The position numbers were made by a program, and so were the translations under genes. 64,000 nt of DNA from Tenebrio molitor (taxonomy: Eukaryota; Arthropoda; Insecta; Coleoptera; Tenebrionidae). This document shows positions 10,012 through 21,227 of the stretch, piece after piece (the stretch's first letter is position 1; the number at the start of each line of letters is the position of its first letter). The stretch is taken from NCBI RefSeq assembly GCF_963966145.1, contig NC_091052.1, positions 15,376,001 to 15,440,000 on the forward strand, given 5' to 3'. The notes under the pieces are model-generated. The model was not told the origin of the DNA and made no database searches. It worked only from the letters and a program-made list of their open reading frames with translations.

Positions 10012-11521
10012 GTCACTACCTCCCTCACTTGCGTCTTGTCCGTAACTCTCTCGTTGAAGGTGTAGCCCAAGTACTTAAACTCGCTCACTCTTTCTATCTT
10101 GCTTTCTTCCCACTTCCACTCGCTCTCCTCACTCTTCCTCGTTCTCTTGTTGAACACCATCATTTTCGTCTTCTCAACATTCACTTCCAGATTTTTCTTC
10201 CTCACATACTTTTCCAGGTTCCTCATCATTTCTTTCATCTCTCTCTCACTCTTTGCCACAATCACCATGTCGTCCGCAAACGTCAGGCTCCAAACTTTCT
10301 CCCTGCCCACTACGACATTCAAACATTTTCACTCTGTCAACCTTGTCGAACGCCGCCCTGAAGTCTACGAACAATGCGCACATCCTCCCCCCTTACTTCC
10401 TCAATTCGTTCCTTGTTAAATGGTCCAGAATGTACATATTGTCCACAGTACCCCTTCCCTTCCTGAACCCTGCCTGACTATCCGGCAACACTCCCTTTTC
10501 CTCGATCTCTCTCTTCATCCTTTCGCTCAAAACAGACGCATACAACTTATACCCCGTGTTCAGGAGAGTTATTCCTCGGTAGTTTTCCGCTCTGTTTTTC
10601 TCGCCTTTTTTAAAAATTGGGCAGATTACGCCTTCTGTCCAGTCCACCGGGAATCCTTCTCCCCTCCATACCCCATTCATCAGTTCAACCATTCTCTCTA
10701 CCATTCTTTCAGTCCCATACATTCACGCTTCATTTTGCATCCCGTCCCACCCCGGTGCCTTTCTCTTTTTCCTTGTCCTTGTCCTTTTTCCTTGTTCCTT
10801 GTCTGTCTTTCCACCTCTTCCGCTGTGATTTCTGTTTCCTCCGGCGCCGTCTGCTTCTCTTTCATTTATGTTCCCACTTCTCCTTCCTTTCTCCCTTCCA
10901 GCAGTTTCATGAAGTACTCTTCCCATTCTTGTATTGTTATTTCCTCGTTCACTGGTTCCTTTTTCTTACTCTCTCGGTTTATGTATTTCCACACCTCCCT
11001 CTCTGTTCTTATTTCTTTTATCTCTTTCTCCTCCCTTTCCCTCTTCTGCTTCTTCTTCTCTCTACATCTCTCTCTGCATCTTCTTTTCGCTTCTAGGAAT
11101 CTGATTCTGTCGATTTTGTTCCTCCTCCATTCTCTCAACGCCTTTACCACTTCCCTCTTCGATTGCTCACATTCTCTGTCCCCACCATCCATTTTTCTTT
11201 CCTGCCTTTTGATCCCCTTACTATCACCTCCTTTTTCTTCGTCACTTTCTCGATCACTTATTCCTTCAGCTCTGCCACCATCTTCTCTATTTCCTGTTCC
11301 TTAAATGTTGCTTCTTCCAGTCTCCTCCTGTACTCTTTCACTCCTTGTTCGTCCCACACTTTTACTATCACCTTCTTCTCCTCCTCTCTTGTTCCTTCCT
11401 TTTCCTTTTCTTCTTGTTTCGTTCCCTCTATGGTAATTTCTAGTGGGAGATGGTCGGAGTCTTCTCCCACTTTGAATTCTTTCACTCTCTCCCTTGCTGC
11501 AGTTAATTTTAAGTGGCCCAC
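10012..11521 (-). pseudogene. LINE ORF2 remnant: endonuclease tail and reverse transcriptase, 5'-truncated
   Basis: Reading the minus strand from 11521, the fragment begins within the endonuclease C-terminus (GEDSDHLPLEITI). It passes through a charged linker (RRCRERCREKKKQ) and KAPGWDG. The reverse transcriptase follows, with FKKGEKNRAENYRGITLLNT, QAGFRKGRGTVDN and the catalytic FADD box (LTFADDMVIVAK at about 10270). Several frameshifts and at least one stop split the frame, so it is dead. The 5' truncation is typical of target-primed insertion. The frame continues beyond the Copia insertion at 5479. Confidence 0.85.
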
Positions 11522-11527
11522 TGCTAA

Positions 11528-11687
11528 AATAATTGGTTGCCGTTTTCATCTAGCACAAGCATGGTACAGAAAAATCCAATCTTTGGGGTTAACAAAATTT
11601 TACAAAGATCCCAATTCAGTAGAGGGGCATTTTTTTAAATTGTTTTTCGGAATGCGTTTTTTAAACCCTAGTGATGTTGAAGAGTAG
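11528..11687 (+). pseudogene. MULE transposase fragment
   Basis: A short open stretch reads IIGCRFHLAQAWYRKIQSLG, then GHFFKLFFGMRFLNP. This resembles the C-terminal part of MULE (Mutator-like) transposase domains that are common as fragments in insects (GCxFHL...W.KIQ, FKLFFGLxFL). It is truncated on the left exactly where the LINE begins, so the LINE probably inserted into or beside it. A stop occurs at 11685. Confidence 0.6.
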
Positions 11688-11763
11688 GTATTTCTTAGAA
11701 TTATGTGAAATACATACCTACTACCTTGCAACAACTCTGGTATTGTTCAGTTCAATGATTATA

Positions 11764-12351
11764 CAGGGTGTTTTCGAAGTTGAGGCGTTCCTTTTAACAT
11801 GTGATAGTATGCGTTGTTCTAAAGAATTTTAGCCAAAATCATCTTAGTAAAATGTGTACGGCAATGAAGATACAATAAGTTAATTTTTTTGAAATTTTTG
11901 AAACCGGGCCTGCTCAAATTTGCGCTGATTTGTTATAAATTGGAATTGACAAAAAAAAAAATCAAATGAGCATGGACGTTAATCAAAACTACTGTCAGAG
12001 TTGTCATCTAATTCGTCGAAATGGCTTTATTATTAGGAAAATAATGAGCTCACAGATATGTTGCAAATGCATGGGCAATGTTATCACGTTATCAGAATGC
12101 ATCTGCAGCGTCCAGAGAGTATTGCAAAGCGATTTCCGGAAAGACACCATTCTGGGCCAGGTTAGTTATTAATCTAGTACAGCGGAGAAATGGACAGGAC
12201 CGGACTTAAAATTTTAGAAAACAATAAAAATATACAATCAATTATCTCCGTTAATACAAACATTTTACTAAGAAGATTTTGGCTAAAATTCTTAAGAATA
12301 ATGTGTAGTACCTCGTGTTACAAGGAACGCGTCAACTTCGAGAACATCCTG
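11764..12351. mobile_element. Foldback DNA element, CAGGGTGTTTTCGAAGTTGA termini
   Basis: The left end CAGGGTGTTTTCGAAGTTGA is inverted at the right (rc CAGGATGTTCTCGAAGTTGA). Both are flanked by TA, and the pairing extends inward for about 95 bp (AAATTCTTTAGAACAACGC-like blocks). The middle contains a short ORF (11966-12172) with no recognisable domain. It is probably a non-autonomous TA-targeting element. Confidence 0.75.
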
Positions 12352-12901
12352 TATAGTTAATAATTACATCAGTGAAGCAGCTCTATTTCCTCCCCACATA
12401 TGGACAAGTGCTTCCAATGTATCATATCGCACAACAAACGCATGCGAATCATTTCATGAGAAATTTAACACAAGTTTTTACCAAAACCATACTCATTTGT
12501 ATCAGTTAATTGCAGTTTCAATCCCAAATTTATGCCAAAATAAAAGGTGCATCAAAAATAAAAAAGTTAGTAGACAAACCAGACTAAAGCAAGAATTTGT
12601 CTCAAGGCAGATTGTGCAATATTATGAAACAGGGCAAATAACAAACGCGCACAATCGCCGAATTTTGGTCACCCCTCTTCGAACAAACGCAGGAGTGCGT
12701 TCATAAACGAAAAACCCGTGTGGAACTGTGACGTGCGTCCAGAGTGCGCACTGGGCACTGCCCAGAGTGAACCCAAAGCTGTGCCCAAAGGTGCGCTTGG
12801 GCGTGACCGTGACACATTTATGAACGGTTTTGCAGCGTTACTGAGAGCGTTTAGCTAAAGTAACCTAACTTCGTAATTTTACCAGTACTTGTCCGTTTAC
12901 A

Positions 12902-13091
12902 CAGGGTATTTTGGAGTATATTTTTGAATTGAATCGTCAATTTAAAAAAAAATAAAATAAAATTTTCATCATCGCTCTTTTCACTTAAAAAATTACAGTG
13001 ACACTGACAAAAATTGACAGTTCACATGAAAGGGCAAAAATTTCATAATGGACACGGCCTCCTTCGACTACAATCATTTATAATAACCCTG
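12902..13091. mobile_element. MITE family A (CAGGGTTATTxTAAATGATTG), degraded copy
   Basis: The right arm (CTACAATCATTTATAATAAC, then CCTG) and internal sequence (GACAGTTCACATGAAAG) match the better copy at 60994-61315. The left arm is eroded. Confidence 0.65.
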
Positions 13092-13264
13092 TATTTTTAA
13101 TTTGTAAATGCATGGATCAATAGTGTTGCGTCATAAACTGCCACTGTGCATGTAGGGTAATCTTTACCCGGCCAAAGAGAAGGGTGCGCCCTTCAGCTAT
13201 TTTATGAACGCTTTCAGTGACGTCATCGGGTAGCACACGTCCAATTATGAACGCTCCGGTGTAA

Positions 13265-13620
13265 AGCGTCGTTTTCATGGTGGCTTTGCAAGCGTGGCTC
13301 GCTCGGCTAGCTTGGCTTTGGAAGAGTCGTTTTCATTTTCATGCTGGCTTGTTACTTCAAGACAGCCACGCCAACGCGCATGCGCTATTGAGCGAGCTAG
13401 CGTTGAACTGTCACATCAGCTGATTCGATTATGTAGTTGCGAGTTCGAGCGCATGCGCAAGCTTCCAAAGCCTGAGCGTTGCTTTGAAAAATAGAAATGA
13501 TTCCTATTCTAGCAAAGTCCGAGCCACGCCGCGGCGTTTTTTAAAAGCTGTGCTCCCATTGGTCGAGCGGTTTCCAAGCCGAGCGAGCCACGCTTGTAAA
13601 GCCACCATGAAAACGACGCT
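13265..13620. mobile_element. PIF/Harbinger-type MITE
   Basis: 356 bp with ~45-bp terminal inverted repeats (AGCGTCGTTTTCATGGTGGC...) differing at one or two positions in the outer part, flanked by a direct TAA. A 3-bp TWA target duplication is the hallmark of PIF/Harbinger elements. It has no coding capacity. Confidence 0.85.
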
Positions 13621-13662
13621 TAACTCTCGCCTACCCCGGCGTCATTTATGAACGCACCCCTG

Positions 13663-14914
13663 GTGACATCTTTCTAACCTTACAAATATTGATAAAGTTA
13701 AAGACAACATTTGGATGTAATTTTTATAGTGGAGGCTTTAATTTTTCCATAAACTAAAACACGATCAGGATATTTTAGCAAGGTAATTTTATTCACGTAC
13801 ATTTCCTGTGTCTTCAAACAAATTGACGACTCTCTGAACCTTAAATTTTGTAAAGCCTACATTTGGATAGTGTTCCACGAGAAAACGAACTGTGTCATTG
13901 AAGTTCTTACAACACTCTCCATAGGCAAAAATTGTTTTCTTTTTCAACAATATTGAAATTTCTGCCATTCATTGTAGTTATTTTTAGAGTATTTTCAATA
14001 AATTTACACAATTTGACTTTCCTAATAAAGCGCGCCCACTTTTGACAGATTTTTAAGGGATGTACAAAATGTTGCTTGACAACTTTTCATAAATTGTTTC
14101 AAAAGGTAACTGCTCAAATACCTTCCAAATTTTGATTAAATTTTTAACAACAAAATCTAATCTTTTCGTTGAATCAGACGAGTGATTTAGTTAATTGTTT
14201 GTGTAGACACCTATTTTTTAATGTTTAACAATCTAATAATATGTAATTGCGCTTAATTTTCAATAAAGGAAACATGTATTAAAATTAATTTTTTTTAACT
14301 TGAGGTAATTTTATTATTACTAATTGAAGTTCACCGTCTAAAATATTTGTATTTTAAATTTCATAAAAATCTATTCATCTTGGTGAGTGGTCTTAGGGAA
14401 ATTTTCAGCCAAGTTGAATTTAGGGATTTTTGAAAGTTCCCATGGAAAAGTGCGTTGGTACTGTTGGTAGTTGTTAAAAAATATTCAAACATTACAATAA
14501 TGTACTTACAGAGACGCCGCAAAGTCTTTCTATTAATTATTTTCCAAGTTAAATTGCTCATGATTCACATGCACCGAGACATAACCTCAAACGTGTCATC
14601 TTCACATCTCATATCGTTCTCTAAAATTTTAATAACTTACTTGGGAATTTCAAAATGTTCTAGACCGACCACACTTTCCGGGCAAATTAGGTGTGATTTA
14701 TAGTTTAAGAATCCGGTTAATTTTTCAAACCCAAACTTCTTTGCAATATTACTCCACACGAGCATAATTTTCGGTCGGATTGACCGAAGACGAACGCCCA
14801 TGATTTTCAGACCGGGAACGGTTAAATTTAGAATCGATGTGTACGGCTTATATATTTACATTTCGCGACATATGATCGCGAGATTTGGACATAAATGCTT
14901 GACGAAGATTCTGA
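13663..14914. other. Gene-free AT-rich interval
   Basis: I see no gene. One 16-bp segment (ATCTTGGTGAGTGGTC, 14377-14392) recurs inverted at 15019-15034, which could be the end of a degraded element. Confidence 0.4.
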
Positions 14915-15045
14915 ATCTGAATGACAGCGATGGCAGTTAATATTTGATTTACACCACACAAAAATTTGGTGGAAAAAGTAAAACTTACAAAGCTACCCAT
15001 GGCTTGCTTGATCGCATCGACCACTCACCAAGATAAAGAATGGAG
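14915..15045. repeat. ~135-bp direct repeat, copy 1, upstream of the first THAP exon
   Basis: Starts ATCTGAATGACAGCGATG and ends ACCAAGATAAAGAATGGAGT. Nearly identical to 17081-17219, which carries an 8-base insertion (around AACTGGAA). The copies lie about 160 bp and 600 bp upstream of the two THAP-encoding exons. Confidence 0.85.
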
Positions 15046-15203
15046 TATAGCTATTATCGGCGCGGACGACGGGAAATCCATTCATTTTGGCAGTGACAAT
15101 AATATGACAATTTAAATCATTGCCAACTGTCTAATTTTGTCATTTGTTTTGTAAAAAAATCTAACAAAAAAAAGTTCCAGTTAGTTCGTCATTACAAAAA
15201 TGA

Positions 15204-18200
15204 ATGCATGATTTGTTCTTCAACAGACAAATGGGTTGGGCAAGGAAATGTGCAGTTCTTGGCTGTGAAAATGAAAACTCTCACCGCCATCGTTTCCCGC
15301 AACCTGACAAGTATGTGGATCTTTATAAAAGATGGGTGGAGGCTTGTGGTAATCCTATATTACATCGACGGAATCCACATGAAGTGTACAGAAGTTACAG
15401 AGTTTGTCACGCGCATTTTACATCAGAAGATATTTCTTCAAATATGTATTTGAAAAAAGGTGTTTCGGTTCCCACTTGCAATTTACCTATGCAGGACATA
15501 AATCAAACCTTAAGTACGCAATGAAATATCTATCCATACTTAAAGTCGACTCAAGTTGCAAAAAACCACTTGTCATTTGCAACAGCATTTTTTCAATATT
15601 TTTAAACCAAATAAAGGCACAAAAAGGCCAGAAAACCATAGTTTGGATTGAATATTTTCCATATAAGTACAGTTTTAAAGTAATTTCAAACGACTAATGC
15701 CATAAAATTGCTGTTGCAAATCCAAATTGATTTTTTGCAACTTGAGTCAACTTTACGAGTATATGCCGTTCACGATTATTTTAAACACGCAGGAGGCCGC
15801 GATATTTTTTTGTTAGATTGGCGTCAGGTCCTGTCATATGACGTTTCGTTTTTAAATATTCGCATTGTTGTCAATTCCGTCATTAATTTAGTTAATAAGA
15901 ATTTACCCAGAACTGCCCTACAAATATGTATGTTTCATTTCAATTATAATTTTACGATTATTGTTCCTAATGCGTTCAATTATTTAAAAAATGTAACAAC
16001 TTGGGAGCAGTGTTCGGTTGAATTATAACCTAAAAAAGATTTATTAAGACAAATCACAATACTGCCAACTAAAATGTCAGATTTTCATAGATAGTCCGTA
16101 TTTGAAATAATCGTGAATGGTTTATATATTCATACTTATTGATTTGTCATTTATAGGCGACGAACATATGGAATCAGCTCAGCAGATCGTGACTGCACCA
16201 GCAGAACCACAGCCTTCTACTTCCTGCTGCACCACCACAAAACGTAAATATACTATAGTATGTACAGTTGCGGAATTAAAATTTCGGGCAGTATTTTTCT
16301 GTCACTTCAACAAAATCTCTGTAAACCACCTTTTACTGTCATCATGACTGAGACTGACATTCAAAAATTAAACTTTACTGTGTCAGTCACGCAGTCAATT
16401 TTGAATTTTGAGTTAATTGCACTGAGTGTAATTAAATCATCTCTTTAACATGTTGCCACAAATCACAATTTTTGAATGCCAAAAAAACAAAAACATACTA
16501 AAAGTAAAGAATGAAGTTATTAACGTAAAGGTTGTTTTAGAGTTTATATCATGACATTGACAATACTGCCCGAAATTTTAATTTCGCAACTGTATGTTTG
16601 TTTTTTAATCAAAGAACCACGACCTGTTGATTTAGGTTTGCAAATATAAAATTTTACTAAATTCGGGAAATTACACACTTGTTACATAAATAACTATTCT
16701 TTGTTTTTAAGCAAAGACGATGTTTCCACTTATTAATTGTATTTCTTTGTTTTTAAAATATTTTTTTTTTTTTGGAAATGCATGTATCTTTTTTTACTGT
16801 AGGTATTAATTTTTAAGTAGGTATTCTATAACACAGGGTTTCAGAGCTATTTGCAGCAGTTTAAATTATCTATCTGATACTGTTAACTGACTGCAAAGTG
16901 CAAATGCAAAAGAAAGCATTTGAGCACAAGACCACAATATGAACTGTTCAAATTTACTGCTTTTATTTTTAGTTCGAGAATATTATTTTCACCATAGCGC
17001 TGATTTGGCTTCAAATTTTTATTCAAATTCGTTATTAGAGTTGCCTATCTAAATTGTCTTTTATCCTGCTTTTATCTGTGATCTGAATGACAGCGATGAC
17101 AGTTAATATTTGATTTACACCACACAAAAATTTGGTGGAAACTGGAAAAAGTAAAACTTACAAAGCTACCCATGGCTTGCTTGATCGCATCGACCACTCA
17201 CCAAGATAAAGAATGGAGTTAGCAGGATTTGTGATTGGGCGGTAAATTAATGAAACAAATTGTCTCAAAACAAGGAGTTTTAATTCCGCCTCGACTCGAT
17301 ACAAGTGTGGACCCTTTGCTGGTAGATTCGTATTTCCCCGTGCTTCCCGCACGGTATTTCTCCTGCTCCCGTCGTGGGCCGTCGGTTCCCGCCGAGTACC
17401 AGCGAGATCGCCCACGCGGTGTTGACGTGGCGTTCGTGGAGTCCCACGGTTAACAGAGTAAATAATAGACAATTAATTGACAAATAGACAAAACCAAATT
17501 TACATTAGGAAAATTTTCCTTTCCCATTTTTTTCGCCACCAACTGTACGCCTTTTGAGTTTCGACAGATATTTGACGTGCAATCAACAGCGACAGAATTG
17601 TAGGTTATGTAAAATAAAAATGAACGCTACAATCAGTACTGCCAACTCAAACAGTCCTTTTTATTTTGATCACGCTGTACATTTACAAACTTTGAAACAT
17701 TATTTTCGGTTGACTTCTTCAACCTTACTACTGCTTCATTTCTTGTTTATAACCCTTCTAATTGAGGTTAGATGAAGTTATTAGGAGTACATACATGAAA
17801 TAAAACTCTTATTCGTATGTTTAGGCATGTTTCGGAAGTACCAAAAGTGTGCAATACCAGGCTGCCTGCACCGATTTGACCCATTCGATATGACCAGCAA
17901 TGTAAAGTTCTTCTGCTTTCCTAGAAACGATGAGCGATGTTTGGAATGGTTGCAGGCCATAAAGAACAAGCAGCTTCAAAACACAGCCCTCAGTACTGTA
18001 CGAAATTGTTACAGTGTTTGTGAAGATCATTTTGAAACATGTATGTTTCAAACAGTACAAAGGGTAAAACTCAATAGGAATGCTAGACCAACTCTTTTAT
18101 TACCAAGTAAAATAATTTTACATTGTATAATTAATTTTTTCTAGCACACTTTTTAAATTTTGTAGGAAATGGAAATAGACAAGTAATGGAAGCACCATTA

Positions 18201-20137
18201 TTACCACCATCTGTGCCTGCTGAACCTCAAGGTATAAAACTGTAACCTCCAATTAGGTATACATAATTGTTTTTTCAACCCTCCACCACCCGGCGGCACG
18301 TCAATTTTGCCGGGGTACATACACTATTACGGATATTACTATCAAGTAATAGTGCAGTGCTAATCAACATAATTACCGGCGTCTCGCCTCCACATTTTGA
18401 CTTTGTTGTGTTTTATTATGTTCTGTGTCAATGTTAAGGAACTTCCTCACGATATGACATGAGTATAATAATATACCTTTTTGAATTTCAACTACCAATG
18501 CGTTACCTAAATCCAGAATTTTTAAAAAGAGATTGCGGAACTATTCCCGTCGCTGAAATTACAAGTGGTAAAATCGAATTTTTTTCTAATTATTAGTTAT
18601 ATTGCAATATATTTTATCTAATGCTGAATCATAACCATTACAATAGTGATGGCAAAGAATGACAATGTGCAGCATTGCTTACACGTTCATTAATATTCAC
18701 TCTACACATAGCACCTAGTGCAAATCTGTTGATTTTATTGATTTGACGGCCAATTTTTCAAAAAATTAAAATTCTTAAACAGGTTGAAAAGCTGTGACGT
18801 TGGATAAACCATTGTAATGTATTAGTCTGCAATGTATATTATTAGTCACTCAAGAAAATTGGCCATTCGCCACACAGGCTCATGAGAAAACTTTTTCTTT
18901 CATGACTAATGTAACACATTCCGCACTTAATTATGCAATAAATAATAATTATTAACCTTCATTTTAAGAACCATCAATAATGTGTTATACCTTCATTAAC
19001 CTTTATTAATGACATGGTTTAATATTTGCAGATCAAATTGCTCCGGAGTTATCAGCTGCTATGGAAAAAAGTCAGGAGGTATCATCAATGCTGGACACAG
19101 ATCCTCATGCAGGACTGTTTACTCCTCCTGATACTGTTCCAAGTACTTCAAAGGGACAAGCAACTGTTGGTAATTATCAAAATATGTATTTTAAAAGAGT
19201 ATTAGTTGCTTTTCAAATACTGTAATGTCTGGAGTTACTCATTGGGGTTCTTGCCCGATCCAAGAGCTAAGACCTTTACGTCTTAAACCACCTCCCCCCG
19301 TCCTCTTAAGGACTGTAATAACCCAATATTGCTAGCCTTACGCCAAAATGCAAATTTAAATTATCGAAAAAAAGTGTTATAACCAGTGTGAATTTCACAT
19401 ATTTACCATTTCTGGTGTAGCATGTTCTCATGGACTTACCAACTCAACTCCACACTTCATATATATATCTATATATCTAATATTTTTTAAAGAAAGCATT
19501 ATTATCGATGAGTTTTGAATTTTGACATTTTTACTATTTGCAGGTGAGTCTGTGTATATTCTTTGGTTGTTAGTTGAACCTGATAGAGTCGGCATTTATT
19601 CTCCTCTTTATCTATGTTGCAGACTACAAAGTTGGTGGCCTGTGCGTTTTTGTTTTGGATAATATTAGAGATAACATGGATATGAAAAAGATGAGGTTCT
19701 GTCAGTTCCAAAAGGAACGCTGTAGTAAAAGATTAATAAAGATGGTGTCGTTAAACAATGTGATCTTCAAAGGTCGAGGAGTGGTAGCAGTTGAGGTAAC
19801 TGCAGAAATGATCTTAATTACAAATTCCGGTAGTTTGGACATTTTTAATCAACATGTGATTAAAAAAACCGAAATACTTTCTTATGATTATGAAGAAGAC
19901 GACACCAGCGTGGAAGTAATTTTTCATCCACCAAAGCCGTCAATAACATTGACATTCGTCAATGATGCCCAACGGGACATATTTTTGGAGCTCCTGAGAG
20001 AGCTATTAGATCTATCGAGGTAAGAAAACCTTTATTTCGCAAAGTATTGTGATAGTAACAGTACAAATCTTTGTTGCAGAAGTGATAGTAGTCAAGATAC
20101 CTCCACCGAAGAGCCAATTCAGGAAGAGGCTCATTAG
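15204..20137 (+). CDS. Protein with two THAP zinc fingers and an uncharacterised C-terminal domain
   Basis: Proposed exons: 15204-15513, 16157-16243, 17825-18106, 18166-18231, 19032-19169, 19623-20019, 20080-20137. Together they encode 445 aa, with every junction except the last in phase 1. THAP 1 (from MGWARKCAVLGC through VCHAHF) and THAP 2 (MFRKYQKCAIPGC through VCEDHF) both keep the C-x4-C...C-x2-H zinc ligands and the invariant Trp. THAP domains bind DNA. Each is followed by a similar linker exon (MESAQQIV...PAEPQ and MEAPLLPP...PAEPQ). The last ~130 residues, from DYKVGGLCVFVLDN to LELLRELLDLS, alternate strand-like segments before a helix. They might form a PH-like fold, which is speculative. 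The start may instead be 15231. The alternative is two separate tandem THAP genes. I prefer one gene because the phases join and no other terminus is visible for the first pair. Confidence 0.65.
16265..16592. mobile_element. Tc1/mariner-type MITE in THAP intron
   Basis: 328 bp. The ends CAGTTGCGGAATTAAAATTT and inverted match are flanked by TA on both sides, with ~42-bp arms (through GGGCAGTATT). It lies immediately downstream of the second THAP exon. Confidence 0.85.
17081..17219. repeat. ~135-bp direct repeat, copy 2, in THAP intron 2
   Basis: Matches 14915-15045 apart from a short insertion. See that entry. Confidence 0.85.
17283..17452. other. GC-rich insertion of unknown origin
   Basis: About 170 bp markedly richer in G+C than its surroundings, beginning near CCGCCTCGACTCGATACAAG. 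It resembles retroelement LTR or leader sequence in composition only. No ends or coding sequence were identified. Confidence 0.3.
17637..17685. repeat. Fragment of MITE family B end
   Basis: CTGCCAACTCAAACAGTCCT with TTTGATCACGCTGTA matches the right end of family B (56682-57120 and 58312-58542). No left end is present. Confidence 0.55.
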
Positions 20138-20663
20138 CAGCTCGTTAGTGTAAAATAAAAACATTTAAATGTCGGTATACGGGATTTTTGAAATACAGTG
20201 TGATTTTGAAAGTGGTGCAGATATTTTAACCTGAGGTAGTACAAGAGAATCAAAGGAATCACTTTGTTTGGGAAACGCTGAAAAATTTTAGATTTGGCGG
20301 GCAGTTTTGACGTACGTCCAACCGCCTAAAAAGTTAAGTTTTTATGTCATTTGAGGTTATGTTTGACTATTATCGTTTAACTTTTTTGAGTTTCATCGTG
20401 AATTTTCGCTAATATTTTATTGTTATATTGTGCCTGTCAATCACTAGGCGGTCTCAGAAAATTTTCTGGGTAATACCCCAGGTAATTTTTTTTGTCCGAA
20501 ACCGAGTGATTGACAAGCTATGACAAGCACAATATCACAATAAATTTCTTTAAGTAGGGTCTTTCACGGGGGTCTTTGTTCGGTTTATTTATGGCTTAAG
20601 TCAAAATTCCTTATACATAAAAATAAAAGGACTATATTCACTCAGTGCTGCACAGTGCACATA
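20138..20663. other. THAP gene 3' flank with small foldback
   Basis: A poly(A)-like AAATAAAAAC follows the stop at once. A 133-bp foldback at 20413-20545 has its outer arm (TTGTGCCTGTCAATCACT) inverted at the other end (AGTGATTGACAAG...CACAA). No gene is seen. Confidence 0.5.
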
Positions 20664-21138
20664 CAGTGAGTTTTTTTTAAGACTGGCCATAGGGTTTTAC
20701 ATGCTAATTTTTCAACACACTGTTAACTTTTGTTCCGATGAAAATATTCAAACCATTTTTGGAATAAAGTTGGAAGATTTTTTAAACTATCAGATAGATT
20801 ACAATTCAATATCCCAAACTGTCGAAAAAATTGTGAAAAAAATATTTTCAGGGCGCCGAAATAATAGTACGTCGAGCGGCCGCCAGAGTAGCGCCATTGT
20901 CGGCTCAACCAGCACCTGACGATCTCCACTTTTGGACGCTTTCGGCGCGCTAAAAAATATTTTTTTCACAACTTTTTCGACAGTTTGGGATATTGAATTG
21001 CAATCTATCCGATAGTTTGAAAAATCTCTCAACTTTGTTCCAAAAATGGTTTGAATATTTTCATCAGAACAAAAGTTAACAGGGGGTTGAAAAATTAGCA
21101 TGTAAAACCCTATGGCCAGTCTTAAAAAAAACTCACTG
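20664..21138. mobile_element. Long-armed mariner-type foldback element
   Basis: 475 bp, CAGTGAGTTTTTTTTAAGAC ends flanked by TA. The inverted arms run about 185 bp each (20664-20850 against 20952-21138) with few mismatches, around a ~100-bp GC-rich centre. RNA copied from it would fold into a long hairpin. No transposase frame. Confidence 0.88.
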
Positions 21139-21227
21139 TATACAAATCTAATAATTATCAAGAAAAAGGATTCTCAGTAGATTCTCACACAAATTTTTAT
21201 AATATACAAACTGAAAAGTAATTGTGC

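Larger units (their letters stand above)
12690..13662. mobile_element. Composite foldback element with CAGGxGTGCGTTCATAAA ends
   Basis: The ends CAGGAGTGCGTTCATAAA (12690) and its inverted near-match ending at 13662 frame this stretch. Variants of TTTATGAACG recur inside it, at about 12819 and 13200. Two other MITEs have inserted into it (12902-13091 and 13265-13620). The outer inverted repeat is short, so treat the boundary as provisional. Confidence 0.5.

Noticed and set aside
10420..11304. 294-codon plus-strand frame rich in Ser, Phe and Leu
   Set aside because: Antisense of the purine-rich LINE ORF2; composition is an artefact of the opposite strand.
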